Origin: JAXHUM01 sp034189325
GTDB taxonomy: Bacteria; Desulfobacterota; DSM-4660; Desulfatiglandales; Desulfatiglandaceae
Assembly: GCA_034189325.1 (NCBI GenBank)
Contig: JAXHUM010000077.1
Span: 57,334 to 121,333, forward strand
Reading direction: 5' to 3'
DNA length: 64,000 nt
A model generated the notes under the pieces. That model was not told where the DNA came from. It made no database searches and saw nothing but the letters and a program-made list of their open reading frames with translations. Of this stretch, positions 45,395 through 55,031 are shown piece by piece; position 1 is the stretch's first letter, and the number at the start of each line of letters is the position of its first letter. The position numbers were made by a program, and so were the translations under genes.

Positions 45395-46555
45395 CTATCT
45401 TTTCATGATAATGACCGAGCTGTTTGGGCCGGCACCCATGGCATGGGCAAGCCCTATCTTGGCCCCTTTCACCTGTCTCGGGCCGGCTTCTCCCCTGAGT
45501 TGTGTGACAATCTCACAGATCTGACCCATGCCGGTAGCCCCTAGGGGATGGCCTCTGGACATCAGACCACCATCAGTATTCACCGGGATGTTCCCTTCGA
45601 TATCAAAGACGCCGTCTCTCAAAAGACCGGCTGCCTCACCAGCCTTACAGAACCCCAACTTCTCTATGTCCCATAATTCGGCCGGGGCCATGGTGTCATA
45701 TGCCTGAACAACATCCATGTCCTTGGGCCCGTATCCGGACAGTTCATAAGCTTCTCGTACCGACATTTCGACAATTCCCTCGCCAGGGGGATATTTAAGA
45801 CTAACCGTAGTCCCGCCGGCCAGGAATCCCTCGCCATAGATTCCCGATTTCAGGGAGGATGCGGCCACAGTAACGGCCCTGGTTGTGGACTTCACACGGT
45901 CTTTACTGCACAAAATAACAGCACCGGCTCCATCGGCAAGAGGACAGCAATGAAGCAACCGAAGCGGTGTCGCTACCATGCGCGAACTCATCACCTCTTC
46001 TACGCTGGTCTCTTTCTGAAATCGTGCATTGGGATTCATAGCGCCATTCCTGCGGTTCTTGACCGACACCCTGGCAAAATCCTCTGCCGTACATCCTGTA
46101 CGGTGCATATACTCCACTGTCTCGTTGGCATAGTTGGCCATCTGTACATTAAATCCAAGGGACAGCTCCCAGGGTCGAAAGGCCGTGCTCGGAATGGGCC
46201 CTCTGGGCATTTTCTCCATGCCGAAGGCGAGTGCCACGTCACATAGTTCAGAGGCGACCAACTGATAGGCCAGCCTGAAGGCGGAAGCGCCGCTGGAACA
46301 GGCGTTTTCCACGTTGACAATGGGGATACCTGTCAGGCCGACCTCCTTGATGACCTGGTGCCCTGAACCGGTCCCCTGGTAGACACTCCCGCAGAAGGCC
46401 GCCTGAATGTCTTTCCACTCCATTTCAGCGTCTTTGAGGACGTTGAATATGGCCTCACTCCCGAAATCATAGCATTCTTGGTCGGGATAGAAGCCCCATT
46501 GGGTCAGGCCGATGCCGGCGACCACTACCTCTCTCATTTCATTGATTGATTTCAT
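45395..46555 (-). CDS. thiolase family protein, paired with a DUF35 protein
   Basis: 386 residues, thiolase fold. The nucleophile Cys86 in NVENACSSGA, and GGLMSRGHPLGATG with its active-site His, are present. With the DUF35 protein encoded just upstream, it resembles SCP2-thiolase/OB-fold complexes of steroid or branched-acid catabolism. GGAAGG precedes the ATG. About 20 bases after this gene comes the CoA-transferase gene. Confidence 0.85.
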   Translation of the reverse strand: MKSINEMREVVVAGIGLTQWGFYPDQECYDFGSEAIFNVLKDAEMEWKDIQAAFCGSVYQGTGSGHQVIKEVGLTGIPIVNVENACSSGASAFRLAYQLVASELCDVALAFGMEKMPRGPIPSTAFRPWELSLGFNVQMANYANETVEYMHRTGCTAEDFARVSVKNRRNGAMNPNARFQKETSVEEVMSSRMVATPLRLLHCCPLADGAGAVILCSKDRVKSTTRAVTVAASSLKSGIYGEGFLAGGTTVSLKYPPGEGIVEMSVREAYELSGYGPKDMDVVQAYDTMAPAELWDIEKLGFCKAGEAAGLLRDGVFDIEGNIPVNTDGGLMSRGHPLGATGMGQICEIVTQLRGEAGPRQVKGAKIGLAHAMGAGPNSSVIIMKR

Positions 46556-46572
46556 AGATACCCTTCCTTTGT

Positions 46573-47013
46573 TTATTCTCCAACAGGTCTGAATTTAAAT
46601 GCCATGACCTCGTTACCCTCTTCATCATCGCATAGCTTATCAATAACCAGCTCCACCTTTCCGCCGACCTTGAGTGCATCGTAGTCTTCCGTTGTGAAGA
46701 GAGACTCAATTCTGAGCCCTTCCGGCAGGTCAATGCATCCGTAACTGTAAGGGACAGGTCCCCTATAGAAGCCACCCCCCGGTTGTTGCATGACAACGCT
46801 GAAACTCACAATCTTGCCCTCCCTGCTCAAAGTCACGTCGCTTAGACTGTGATTGCTGCAGTGGACACACCATCCCTTCTCCTTTTTCGGGAAGAAGAGT
46901 TCTCCGCACTCATTGCATCTGCTGCCGATCAATCGGGGCTCTTCGTCAGGTATAACCGACGTGGTCCACAGACCCTCTTTTACTGGAATTCTGGTTTTTT
47001 GGTTATCAGTCAT
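46573..47013 (-). CDS. Zn-ribbon OB-fold protein (DUF35)
   Basis: 146 residues: an N-terminal zinc ribbon with Cys33, Cys36, Cys49 and Cys52, followed by an OB-fold (GKIVSFSVV onward). DUF35 proteins are obligate partners of SCP2-type thiolases or HMG-CoA synthase-like enzymes. GAGGAGG precedes the ATG. The stop lies 17 bases before the thiolase start. Confidence 0.87.
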   Translation of the reverse strand: MTDNQKTRIPVKEGLWTTSVIPDEEPRLIGSRCNECGELFFPKKEKGWCVHCSNHSLSDVTLSREGKIVSFSVVMQQPGGGFYRGPVPYSYGCIDLPEGLRIESLFTTEDYDALKVGGKVELVIDKLCDDEEGNEVMAFKFRPVGE

Positions 47014-47078
47014 GATTCCTCCTCATTGTATTCTGATATGTCACGTATGACTCGAACTTTACTAAATCACTTCATAGA

Positions 47079-48229
47079 TTATGAGATGGCGGAGACCCCC
47101 AGGATATCCCGACCTATGATGAGTTGTTGTATCTCACTGGTACCCTCCGCCAGTGTCAGGTGCCTGGCATCCCTGTAATACCTCTCAACAGGAAATTCAG
47201 ATGTGTATCCATACCCGCCATGGACCTGTATGGCCTTGTAAGTGACATCCATGGCCGCCTCCGTGGAAAAGAGCTTGGCGAACGATGCCTCACGCCTGCA
47301 TTCGACACCCTTGTTAAGAAGCTCTGCGGCACGATACCCCAGCAGCCTTGCCGTGTCCACCTTCATGGCCATGGATACGATCATTTGCTGAACAAGTTGG
47401 TAATTGGCAATGGTTTTCCCAAATTGAACCCGTTCCGTGGCATACCGGATGGCTGCTTCGAGAGCGGCCTGGGCTATCCCTGTGACCGCAAAGGTAACCG
47501 TGACCCTGCCGATGTTCAGACCTCCCAGGGCAATTTTCAGCCCTTCCCCCTCTTGTCCCAAACGATTGGCCACAGGAACCCTGCAGTCCTCAAAAGTGAG
47601 TTCAGACAGCACCGAGGAATGCATGCCCATCTTGCGTATGTCCCCGGCCTCAAAATCCGATTCCCCCTTTTTGACGATAAAGGCAGTGACCCCTTTTCCC
47701 TTCTTGGATTTGTCGACGGTGGCGTAAAGGAGTATGACATCGGCCATGCTCCCACCGGTAACCAAGGTCTTGGTGCCGTTGATGACGTAATAATCGCCGT
47801 CTTTTTCCGCCTTGGTTTCAATAGAACTGGCGTCCGATCCTGCATTGGGTTCGGTCAGGGCAAAACATCCGACATGGTCCATGGAAAGAAGACCTGGCAG
47901 GAATCTTTCCCTCTGCTCGGGTGTGCCTCTCTTGGCGATCTGATGGGGAAGCATGGCGCTTGAAGTCACAAGGGTCCGAAGGGAACCCCATGCCCTGGCC
48001 AATTCTTCAATCATCACATAATAGCTTATATAATCGAGACCGAGCCCCCCATCTCTTCCGGGACAAGCGCCTTGCTGAACCCAAACGGCTCCAGTTTCTT
48101 GAAGAGCTCCTTGGGTATGGGCTTTCGCTCTTTTTCATATTCCTCGATAAGAGGAGCAATCTCTTTTTCGAGAAATCTTCTGACAGTATCTTTGATCATC
48201 CTCTGTTCTTCGCTAAGCTCAAAATCCAT
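47079..48229 (-). pseudogene. acyl-CoA dehydrogenase split by a one-base frameshift
   Basis: The first 67 residues (MDFELSEEQRMIKDTVRRFL onward) are the start of an acyl-CoA dehydrogenase. The frame then stops after EEMGGSVSII, and a second frame from about 48040 continues with LGLDYISYYVMIEELARAWG. It carries FALTEPNAGSDASS, VQVHGGYGYTSEFPVERYYRDARH (the GYG/RDAR part) and the C-terminal EGTSEIQQLIIGRDIL. The joined product would be about 382 residues, normal for the family. The break is at a run of six G (minus strand, 48045-48050); one more G would restore the frame. The C-terminal fragment alone lacks the first helical domain. Confidence 0.88.
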
Positions 48230-48281
48230 ACGATTTTACACTCCAATATGTTTACATAGATACCATACCCAACAGGAGGCC

Positions 48282-49448
48282 CTAAAGAACCTTTTCTTCC
48301 CTAAGAATCCGAATATCATCCCGGCCAAGTCCTATCTTGGACAGGACAGCGTCCGTATCTTTTCCAAGGATCGGATCCTCCCCTTCTCCTCCTCTCGCTC
48401 GTGAAAGCCCCTTTACCGGAAAGCGTGTCAGACCTTCGTGCTCCACTCCGCCGTCAACTGCATCGGGATAAAAACCTCTGTACCTAAACTGGGGGTCGTC
48501 TGTCCATCCGTCAAGGCTGTGCACGGGCGAAACCGGGACATCGGCCTTTGAGAGATTTTCCATTAGAGAATCAAAATCTCTTTCCTTAAAGGCCGCTTTC
48601 AATCTGGGAAGTATCTTGTGCCTGTTACGATTGCGCGCGACCCATCCCCTGAGGGTTGTGTCAGAGGCCAGGTCATCCAGTTTGAGTGTCTTACAGAGGT
48701 TGAGCCAAAAATGGTCTTCTACAACGCCGAGAGTCAGGTATTTGCCATCCCTTGTTTCAAAGACCCCATAGGGACCGCGTCCCATAAATACTTCCTTTGA
48801 AGGTTTGCCCTGGCCAAGATATTCCAGGAAACGTGGCATCATCAACATGGAAAGACTCTCGGTCATGGAAACGTCCAGGAGGAGGGCGGTTGCGGAATCC
48901 TTTGGTCTTAAGAGTGCCGCCAGGATAGAGGTCAAGGCGAACATGGCGCCGCTAAGGTCGGCGACCTGAAACCCACCGGGATACTCGGGTCTTCCCGATT
49001 CAGGATCGCCGCAAATGCTCAGGAGGCCGGTGAGACCCATATAGTTGATATCATGACCCGGCAGATTGGCATAGGGCCCGGTTTGGCCGTAGCCGGAAAT
49101 CGAACAATAGATAACCGATGGATTCACCTTCTTAACAGCGTCAAAGTCTATGCCGAGCCGTTTCACCACGCCCGGCCGAAAGCCTTCAATAACGACTTGC
49201 GCATCCGCGGCAAGTTTCAAAAAGAGATCACGCCCTTTTTCGCTTTTGAGATCCATGGTGATCAGTTTCTTATTGCCGTTCAAGTATTGAAAACTTCCTG
49301 GATTGACTATCCTCAGTGAGTCTCCGGAACCAGGCCTTTCAATCTTGATGACATCGGCTCCCAATTCAGCGAGCATCATGGTACAGTATGGACCGGGTAG
49401 AAGGACGGAGCAATCCAGTACAGTTATATTCTCCAATGGGGCCGTCAT
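48282..49448 (-). CDS. CaiB/BaiF family (family III) CoA-transferase
   Basis: 388 residues, CaiB/BaiF/AMACR fold. LPGPYCTMMLAELGADVIKIERPGSGD is the N-terminal CoA-binding signature; NLPGHDINYMGLTGLLS holds the His-Asp pair used by the alpha-methylacyl-CoA racemase branch. Close in pattern to alpha-methylacyl-CoA racemases, so either racemase or CoA-transferase activity is possible. The start is preceded by a weak AAGG. Between the enoyl-CoA hydratase and dehydrogenase genes. Confidence 0.85.
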   Translation of the reverse strand: MTAPLENITVLDCSVLLPGPYCTMMLAELGADVIKIERPGSGDSLRIVNPGSFQYLNGNKKLITMDLKSEKGRDLFLKLAADAQVVIEGFRPGVVKRLGIDFDAVKKVNPSVIYCSISGYGQTGPYANLPGHDINYMGLTGLLSICGDPESGRPEYPGGFQVADLSGAMFALTSILAALLRPKDSATALLLDVSMTESLSMLMMPRFLEYLGQGKPSKEVFMGRGPYGVFETRDGKYLTLGVVEDHFWLNLCKTLKLDDLASDTTLRGWVARNRNRHKILPRLKAAFKERDFDSLMENLSKADVPVSPVHSLDGWTDDPQFRYRGFYPDAVDGGVEHEGLTRFPVKGLSRARGGEGEDPILGKDTDAVLSKIGLGRDDIRILREEKVL

Positions 49449-49460
49449 ATGCCTTTTCCC

Positions 49461-50246
49461 TTACTTTCCCTTGAATTCAGGTTTTCTCTTTGCCAGGAAG
49501 GCCGCCAGGCCCTCCCTCACATCTTCCGTGTGAAAATGCGTGAGCATGGCGCCTATTTCGAGTTCCAGCGCACTATCCAGTTCCAGCTCAACACCTTTGT
49601 TCATAAGGTGCTTGACGGTCTTTGTCGCGACCGGGCTCTTTTCCGCAAGTTGGAGGGCCAGCTTCATGGCCTCGTCCTGTAACTTGTCGGGAGGGACGAC
49701 TCTATTGACCAGTCCAAGTTTTTCCGCCTCTTGCGGCGTGAGCCAATCACCTGTCAACAGCAACTCCTTTGCCTTGTTGAGAGGGATCTTCCTGGGGAGC
49801 CTTTGACTCCCACCGCCGCCAGGCAGCAGGCCGTAGTTTGCATGCTGGTCCCCAATTTTTGCGTCTTCGGCGATCATAACAATATCACAGGCCAAAACCA
49901 ACTCCAGTCCGCCGGCAAGGGCAAAGCCGTTAATCGCTACAATAAAGGGCTGGGCCATCCTTTCCATTTGACACAAGACATCCTTCAGTCCGTGAAGGAA
50001 GGCACTCATCTTGATAGGGTTTTTGATCTCCGACTGGACATAAGCCAAGTCGGCCCCTGCGCAGAATGCCCGTCCGCTGCCGGTAATAATAACCGCCCTT
50101 GTTTCGCCGTCTTTGTCAATGTCATTGATGGCATCCGCCAGCTCCGTGACAGTATCGAAGTCCAGGGCATTCATCGCTGAAGGGCGATTCAACGTTATCT
50201 TGGCCACCCGATCTTTCTTTTCCAGCAGTATGTTCTTGTACGTCAC
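49461..50246 (-). CDS. enoyl-CoA hydratase/isomerase family protein
   Basis: 261 residues, crotonase fold. RAFCAGADL with the oxyanion hole, GFALAGGLELVLACDIVMIAEDAKIG, and PGGGGSQRLPRKIPLNKAKELLLTG are family marks; the acid residue after LPGGGG is not the usual Glu pair in clear view, so hydratase versus isomerase is open. A GTG start with GGAGG upstream. Ends 12 bases before the CaiB gene. Confidence 0.87.
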   Translation of the reverse strand: MTYKNILLEKKDRVAKITLNRPSAMNALDFDTVTELADAINDIDKDGETRAVIITGSGRAFCAGADLAYVQSEIKNPIKMSAFLHGLKDVLCQMERMAQPFIVAINGFALAGGLELVLACDIVMIAEDAKIGDQHANYGLLPGGGGSQRLPRKIPLNKAKELLLTGDWLTPQEAEKLGLVNRVVPPDKLQDEAMKLALQLAEKSPVATKTVKHLMNKGVELELDSALELEIGAMLTHFHTEDVREGLAAFLAKRKPEFKGK

Positions 50247-50397
50247 TTTTTCCTCCTTTGATGTCTCTCAAATGGTTGATCTACATCTCCTCCAGGCTTA
50301 CAGACCCGCAACCCTGACGAACAGGTGGGAATACATCGCAGGGTTTTCCTGGGCACCGATAGAGGTGTCGCGGTTTAGAATTCCGCTCTATTCTGGT

Positions 50398-50964
50398 TTA
50401 TTTCTTTACGATCTTTCCAAGCAATCCGCCTATCCAGTCCTTTAAACGATCTAAAAGGGATGGACCTTTGATCAAGAGTTGGCATTCCGCCTTCTTGTCC
50501 GATTCCATACTTACCGCAATGACCGAATAGTTGCCCTCGGCGATGGGTGGCTGGGTGACAATCACGATATTTTCCATCTTCTCATTCGAGCCGATCTTGG
50601 CTCTCAAAAGCTCGCTTATCTTCACAAGCGTGCTCACTTTGGCCGTGAAGAAGCCCTGTTGGTCGACCTCTCCATCGGCAATAGGAATGTCGACGACCTT
50701 TCCCTCTTTCTTGACCCCCAGCATTTTGATGAACACCGAGTCTTCCGGCTGAAACCCCTTTCCACGAAAGAGGATTTCCGTATCCTTGAGCTTGGCGATT
50801 CCCAGGCGGATGACCTCCGGCTGAACAATCATTTGCGGGCCTGCGATATCAGGGTTGAACTCTTTTGCCGAGGCCGCGCAACCGATAAAGAAAAGGAGAA
50901 TCAACGCACATAAAACGCCTTTTACGGGAATCCTGTTGGATAACCTCCTTCTATAAATTGCCAT
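50398..50964 (-). CDS. putative lipoprotein of unknown function
   Basis: 188 residues with a basic N-terminus, a hydrophobic stretch and a lipobox-like FIGC (cysteine near residue 29), so probably exported and lipid-anchored. The rest has a beta-rich look (ILFRGKGFQPEDSVFIKML, resembling IPT/TIG folds). GGGGGG precedes the ATG. Sits between an ABC substrate-binding gene and the enoyl-CoA hydratase gene; no function known. Confidence 0.6.
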   Translation of the reverse strand: MAIYRRRLSNRIPVKGVLCALILLFFIGCAASAKEFNPDIAGPQMIVQPEVIRLGIAKLKDTEILFRGKGFQPEDSVFIKMLGVKKEGKVVDIPIADGEVDQQGFFTAKVSTLVKISELLRAKIGSNEKMENIVIVTQPPIAEGNYSVIAVSMESDKKAECQLLIKGPSLLDRLKDWIGGLLGKIVKK

Positions 50965-51104
50965 TTTTTACCCCCCATCCAATGACATCAAAAAAAACCG
51001 CTCAACCGTCCCGACCAGGTGTAGGATCCGAATCCGTATCCGCTTTTGATTCAGGAGCCACCTGGATCGTCTGGGACGGTCCAGCGTACCGCTACTTCTC
51101 ATTC

Positions 51105-52316
51105 TTATCTATTGTAGGCCCTCTTAATAACCTCTTGAACGTCCAAGTCAGAGGTCATCCAATCGGTGACACGTACGGGTTTTCCACCTTCGGCGCATTT
51201 GGCGACAAACGAGGCCCGTGCCCCCTGACGTTTGGTAGGACTGAAGGTGATTTCAGGGCCTATGCCCTTGAATCCTTTGATCGATTCCATGGCTTTTACG
51301 AAATTATCAACCGTCAGGTCCTTGCCGCACCTCCTGAAAGCCTCCACCATCGGCTCCACAAAATAGAATCCTGCATAGAAGAACATTCCCCACCGATCCT
51401 TGGGGGCAAATTTCTCATGGGCCTTTTTATATTTTTGCATCAGAGGGCTCTGGGCGCCCGGCAGTTCGGCAAATGTCGTGAAGACAACATCTTTGAACAG
51501 GCCCCTGCTTATTTTGTACATGATTGGTGTGTCGCTCAAAGTGCTGGTGGTCATCCATTGAGGCTTGAACCCCATCTTGGCGGCAGTGATGAGTATGATG
51601 GCCCCATGTTTAGGGAGTACCCAGTTCAGGACGCAATCGGGATTGGCCTCCTTTAATTTCACGGTGTGAGAATTGAGATCCGTGTCCAGAGGCTCAACAG
51701 AAACGGTAGTGACGAAATCCATGCCATATTTCTTAAGGGCCAATTCGGCTCCGTAAAGGCCCTCCTTGCCGTAATCATCGTTCTGATAGAAAAAGGCGAT
51801 CCTCTTTTTCCCCAGTTTCTTGACGGCATAGTCGATGAGAATAGCCGCCTCATCACAGTAAAGGGGGTAGGTCCCAAAGAGGTATTTTGTGGGAGGATAG
51901 GCCCAGTGGGTGGACCCTGCAGCGGGCCCCACCCAAGGCACTCTGTTTTTGTGCAGATATTTCTTGACCGCCATCCCGGTTGCGCTTCCCACACCCGAGG
52001 CAAAGGCAAATATCTCCTTGTCTTCGACAAGCTCTTTGGCAATCGCCTTGGTTCTCGGGGGCATATACCCGTCGTCTCGGAGAAAATACTTGATTGTGCG
52101 GCCATGAATGCCACCCTCATCATTGATCATTTTGAAATAACACCCTGTCCCACGAGCCACGGCGCCCCATAGTGCAGCGGGGCCTGTCTGAGGGCCCCAC
52201 TGTCCTATGCGGATCTCAGTATCGGTAACCCCCCTTTCAGCCTTGGCACAAGGTACAAAAACCATGCACAGGAGCAGGACCTGAGCGACTAAAACAAACT
52301 CTCTTTTTTTCTTCAC
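51105..52316 (-). CDS. Liv-type ABC transporter substrate-binding protein, second module
   Basis: 403 residues, LivK-type binding protein. Signal peptide MKKKREFVLVAQVLLLCMVFVPCAKA; mature GVTDTEIRIGQWGPQTGPAALWG is the typical first strand. GTG start with AAGGAGG upstream. It shares only family-level likeness with the other substrate-binding protein. The livF- and livG-like genes of this module are upstream; no permease genes are found in the cluster. Confidence 0.88.
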   Translation of the reverse strand: MKKKREFVLVAQVLLLCMVFVPCAKAERGVTDTEIRIGQWGPQTGPAALWGAVARGTGCYFKMINDEGGIHGRTIKYFLRDDGYMPPRTKAIAKELVEDKEIFAFASGVGSATGMAVKKYLHKNRVPWVGPAAGSTHWAYPPTKYLFGTYPLYCDEAAILIDYAVKKLGKKRIAFFYQNDDYGKEGLYGAELALKKYGMDFVTTVSVEPLDTDLNSHTVKLKEANPDCVLNWVLPKHGAIILITAAKMGFKPQWMTTSTLSDTPIMYKISRGLFKDVVFTTFAELPGAQSPLMQKYKKAHEKFAPKDRWGMFFYAGFYFVEPMVEAFRRCGKDLTVDNFVKAMESIKGFKGIGPEITFSPTKRQGARASFVAKCAEGGKPVRVTDWMTSDLDVQEVIKRAYNR

Positions 52317-52348
52317 GGTAGCCTCCTTAGATTGGGTTTCATCGGCCG

Positions 52349-52378
52349 GGGAATGACACGTCTGAACAATTCATTCCC
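52349..52378. other. inverted repeat between acyl-CoA synthetase and substrate-binding protein genes
   Basis: GGGAATGA and TCATTCCC, perfect 8-base arms 14 bases apart, in the short gap between two minus-strand genes. A second repeat, TAATGATT/AATCATTA, lies at 52407-52426 over the synthetase stop. Could be hairpins that set relative mRNA levels. Confidence 0.35.
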
Positions 52379-52423
52379 TCAGAATAGACCCACGGCACTT
52401 GTTGATTAATGATTATTCAATCA

Positions 52424-54229
52424 TTACCTCGTCCTATACATCCCTTCGATGAGATCCTTGAAAGCCTCATTGACATATTTCCTCTTGACCTTCATGGTCG
52501 GTGTCACCTCTCCATCCTCCTCGTAAAGCTTTTTGGGAAGGATAGTGAATTTTTTGATCTGCTCCACACGGGCCAATGTCTCATTGACTTTGTCCACCTC
52601 ACCCTGGATGAGTTTTTCGATCTCAGGGCTCTGGGTCAGGTCCCGGTATGTAGAAAACTGGATCTTATTATCCTGGGCATACTTCACCACGTTGTCCTCG
52701 TCGATCATAATAAGGGATGAGAGAAATTTCCTCTTGTCTCCGATGACCACGGCATCATTGATATAGGTGCTGAACTTGAGCTTGTTCTCAATATATTGGG
52801 GGGTGATGTTTTTGCCCCCGGCAGTCACGATAATATCCTTTTTGCGATCGGTGATCTTCAGATATCCGTCATCATCAATCATTCCTACGTCACCTGAATA
52901 GAGCCATCCCTCCCTCAATGTCTCTGCTGTTGCCTCTGGATTGTTGTAATACCCCTTGAACACGCAGGGCCCCTTCACAAGAATTTCACCGTCATCAGCT
53001 ATCTTCACTTCCAGTCCGTCAAGAGGTGGCCCGACCGTGCCGAACTTGACTTTACCGATCCTGGATGTACAGGTGACGCCTGTCCCCTCTGTCTGGCCGT
53101 ACCCCTCTATGAGGTTCACCCCAATCGACTGGAAGAAGTGAAGGACCTCAGGCGAGATCGGTGCGGCGCCTGAATAGGCCATTCTCAGTCTGTCGAAACC
53201 GAGCCTTTCTTTCAGCTTCCTGAAAACGGCCAAGTAGGCCAATTGATAAAAGGCCTCGATATAGAGGGGCACTTTTTTGAAATCCATCCTCAAGGTGGCC
53301 CTCTTTTTGCCGATTCCCAGGGCGGTTTTGAAGACAAGCTTCTTGAAAAGAGTGGCGTCGGACATTCTGATATGAACCGCTGAGAGATACTTCTCCCAGA
53401 TCCTTGGAACCGCGTAGCCCACAGTAGGAGAGACTTCGACCATGTTGTCGGTCACTGTATCGGGGCTTTCAATGAAATTGACTGTGTAGCCGTGCGTGAT
53501 ATGTCCGAACACGGAAAAGAGCTGCTCAAAGACATGACAGAGAGGAAGGAAAGAGAGGACCTCGTCGTCGTCGTTCATAGGATTATTGGCCGTGATGGCC
53601 CCCCCCATCCATGTCACGTTTTTTTGTGTTAGCATGGCGCCTTTGGGAGGCCCGGTTGTCCCCGAGGTATAGATCAGAAGAGAGAGATCCTCCGGCTTGA
53701 CCTGATCAATCCGCTCTTCGAAAAGCCCTGGATTTTGATCGGCTTCCTTCCCTCCCATCTCCAGGAGATCGTCATAGGTCATCACCATAGGGTCGTCAAA
53801 ATGCCTGAGCCCCTCCAGATCCCAGACAATAATCCTGTTTAGGAAGGGAACATTGTCTTTGAACTCGAGCCATTTGTCCAATTGCTCTTCGTTTTCTACA
53901 AAGAAGAATTTGGACTGAGAGTTTTCAATAACATATTCAACCTGAGGCCAGGCGTTGGTAGAGTAAACACCCACGACGACCCCACCGGCACACTGGACTC
54001 CCATATCGATTGTCACCCATTCAGGGCAGTTGTCACCAATGATGGAGACACGATCCCCCCTTTCCAACCCGAGGGCAATGAGACCGACTCCTATACGTCT
54101 CGCCTGGTCGTAGTACTGGTTCCATGAAATATCCTTCCAGAGACCATATTCCTTTTTCCGCATGGCCACGCGGTCTCCATATTTCTGGACGGTCTCTCTG
54201 AAAAGACGGGGCACAGTCTCCGGTTTCAT
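52424..54229 (-). CDS. AMP-forming acyl-CoA synthetase, second copy
   Basis: About 601 residues, long-chain acyl-CoA synthetase type. The A3 motif YTSGTTGPPKGA, the A5 GYGQTEGTG, and the hinge ITDRKKDIIVTAGGKNITPQYIEN are all present. Unlike the copy at 5049-6959 it keeps the usual GGKNITP segment. The ATG at 54229 is chosen because it follows the end of the livF-like gene by 7 bases and has GGAG upstream. Encoded between livF-like and substrate-binding protein genes. Confidence 0.88.
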   Translation of the reverse strand: MKPETVPRLFRETVQKYGDRVAMRKKEYGLWKDISWNQYYDQARRIGVGLIALGLERGDRVSIIGDNCPEWVTIDMGVQCAGGVVVGVYSTNAWPQVEYVIENSQSKFFFVENEEQLDKWLEFKDNVPFLNRIIVWDLEGLRHFDDPMVMTYDDLLEMGGKEADQNPGLFEERIDQVKPEDLSLLIYTSGTTGPPKGAMLTQKNVTWMGGAITANNPMNDDDEVLSFLPLCHVFEQLFSVFGHITHGYTVNFIESPDTVTDNMVEVSPTVGYAVPRIWEKYLSAVHIRMSDATLFKKLVFKTALGIGKKRATLRMDFKKVPLYIEAFYQLAYLAVFRKLKERLGFDRLRMAYSGAAPISPEVLHFFQSIGVNLIEGYGQTEGTGVTCTSRIGKVKFGTVGPPLDGLEVKIADDGEILVKGPCVFKGYYNNPEATAETLREGWLYSGDVGMIDDDGYLKITDRKKDIIVTAGGKNITPQYIENKLKFSTYINDAVVIGDKRKFLSSLIMIDEDNVVKYAQDNKIQFSTYRDLTQSPEIEKLIQGEVDKVNETLARVEQIKKFTILPKKLYEEDGEVTPTMKVKRKYVNEAFKDLIEGMYRTR

Positions 54230-54236
54230 GATCGGC

Positions 54237-55031
54237 TTATCTCCACCTCTTTTTTCTCTTCCACCGCTGATAACCCTTGGCGGACTCCTCTGACTTAACA
54301 CCGAGGTAAAATTCCTGGACGTCCTTGTCTTTGATGAGTTCCCTGGACTCCCCTTTCATAACGAACCGACCGCTCTCCAGAATGAGTCCGACATCAGATA
54401 TCGAAAGGGCCATGCGGGCATTCTGTTCTACCAAAAGAATCGTTACCCCTTGGCCGTTAATGGTCTTGATGATACTGAATATCTCTTTGACCAAAATAGG
54501 AGAAAGCCCCAGAGAGGGTTCGTCTAAGAAGAGGAGCTTGGGACGGTTCATGAGGGCCCGGCCCATGGCAAGCATCTGTTGCTCGCCGCCGGAAAGGGTC
54601 CCGGCCCATTGATCTTCTCGTTCTTTGAGTACGGGGAAATAGCTGTAAATCTGTTCAAAATCGGTCTTTACCTCTGTCCGGTCTTTTCTAATGTAAGCGC
54701 CCATGACGAGGTTTTCCCGGACACTGAGCTCTTCAAAAACCTCTCTCCCTTCAGGCACGTAAGAGAGACCCATTCTCACGATCACCTCCGTGTCCTTGTG
54801 GTCGATCCGCTTTCCCAAAAACTCAATGGTGCCTTTGTCCGGTTGATCATCCAGGAGTCCCATAACCGTCTTCAGAACAGTTGATTTCCCTGCCCCGTTG
54901 TTTCCAAGGATGGCCGTAACGGTTCCTGCGTCGACTGCGAGAGACACCCCCCGCAAGGCATATATCAGCCCATAGAAGGTCTCGATGTTTTTGATTTCAA
55001 GTAGGGTCTCCAATAGTTCAGTCCTCACCAA
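54237..55031 (-). CDS. livF: Liv-type ABC transporter ATP-binding protein (LivF), second module
   Basis: 264 residues, LivF type: Walker A GNNGAGKST, signature SGGEQQMLAMGRALM, Walker B LLFLDEPSLGLSP. It overlaps the livG-like gene by 14 bases; the start is uncertain (TTG at 55031, GTG at 55028 or TTG at 55013). The basic tail (GYQRWKRKKRW) resembles that of the other LivF here. No LivH/LivM genes accompany it. Confidence 0.9.
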   Translation of the reverse strand: MVRTELLETLLEIKNIETFYGLIYALRGVSLAVDAGTVTAILGNNGAGKSTVLKTVMGLLDDQPDKGTIEFLGKRIDHKDTEVIVRMGLSYVPEGREVFEELSVRENLVMGAYIRKDRTEVKTDFEQIYSYFPVLKEREDQWAGTLSGGEQQMLAMGRALMNRPKLLFLDEPSLGLSPILVKEIFSIIKTINGQGVTILLVEQNARMALSISDVGLILESGRFVMKGESRELIKDKDVQEFYLGVKSEESAKGYQRWKRKKRWR

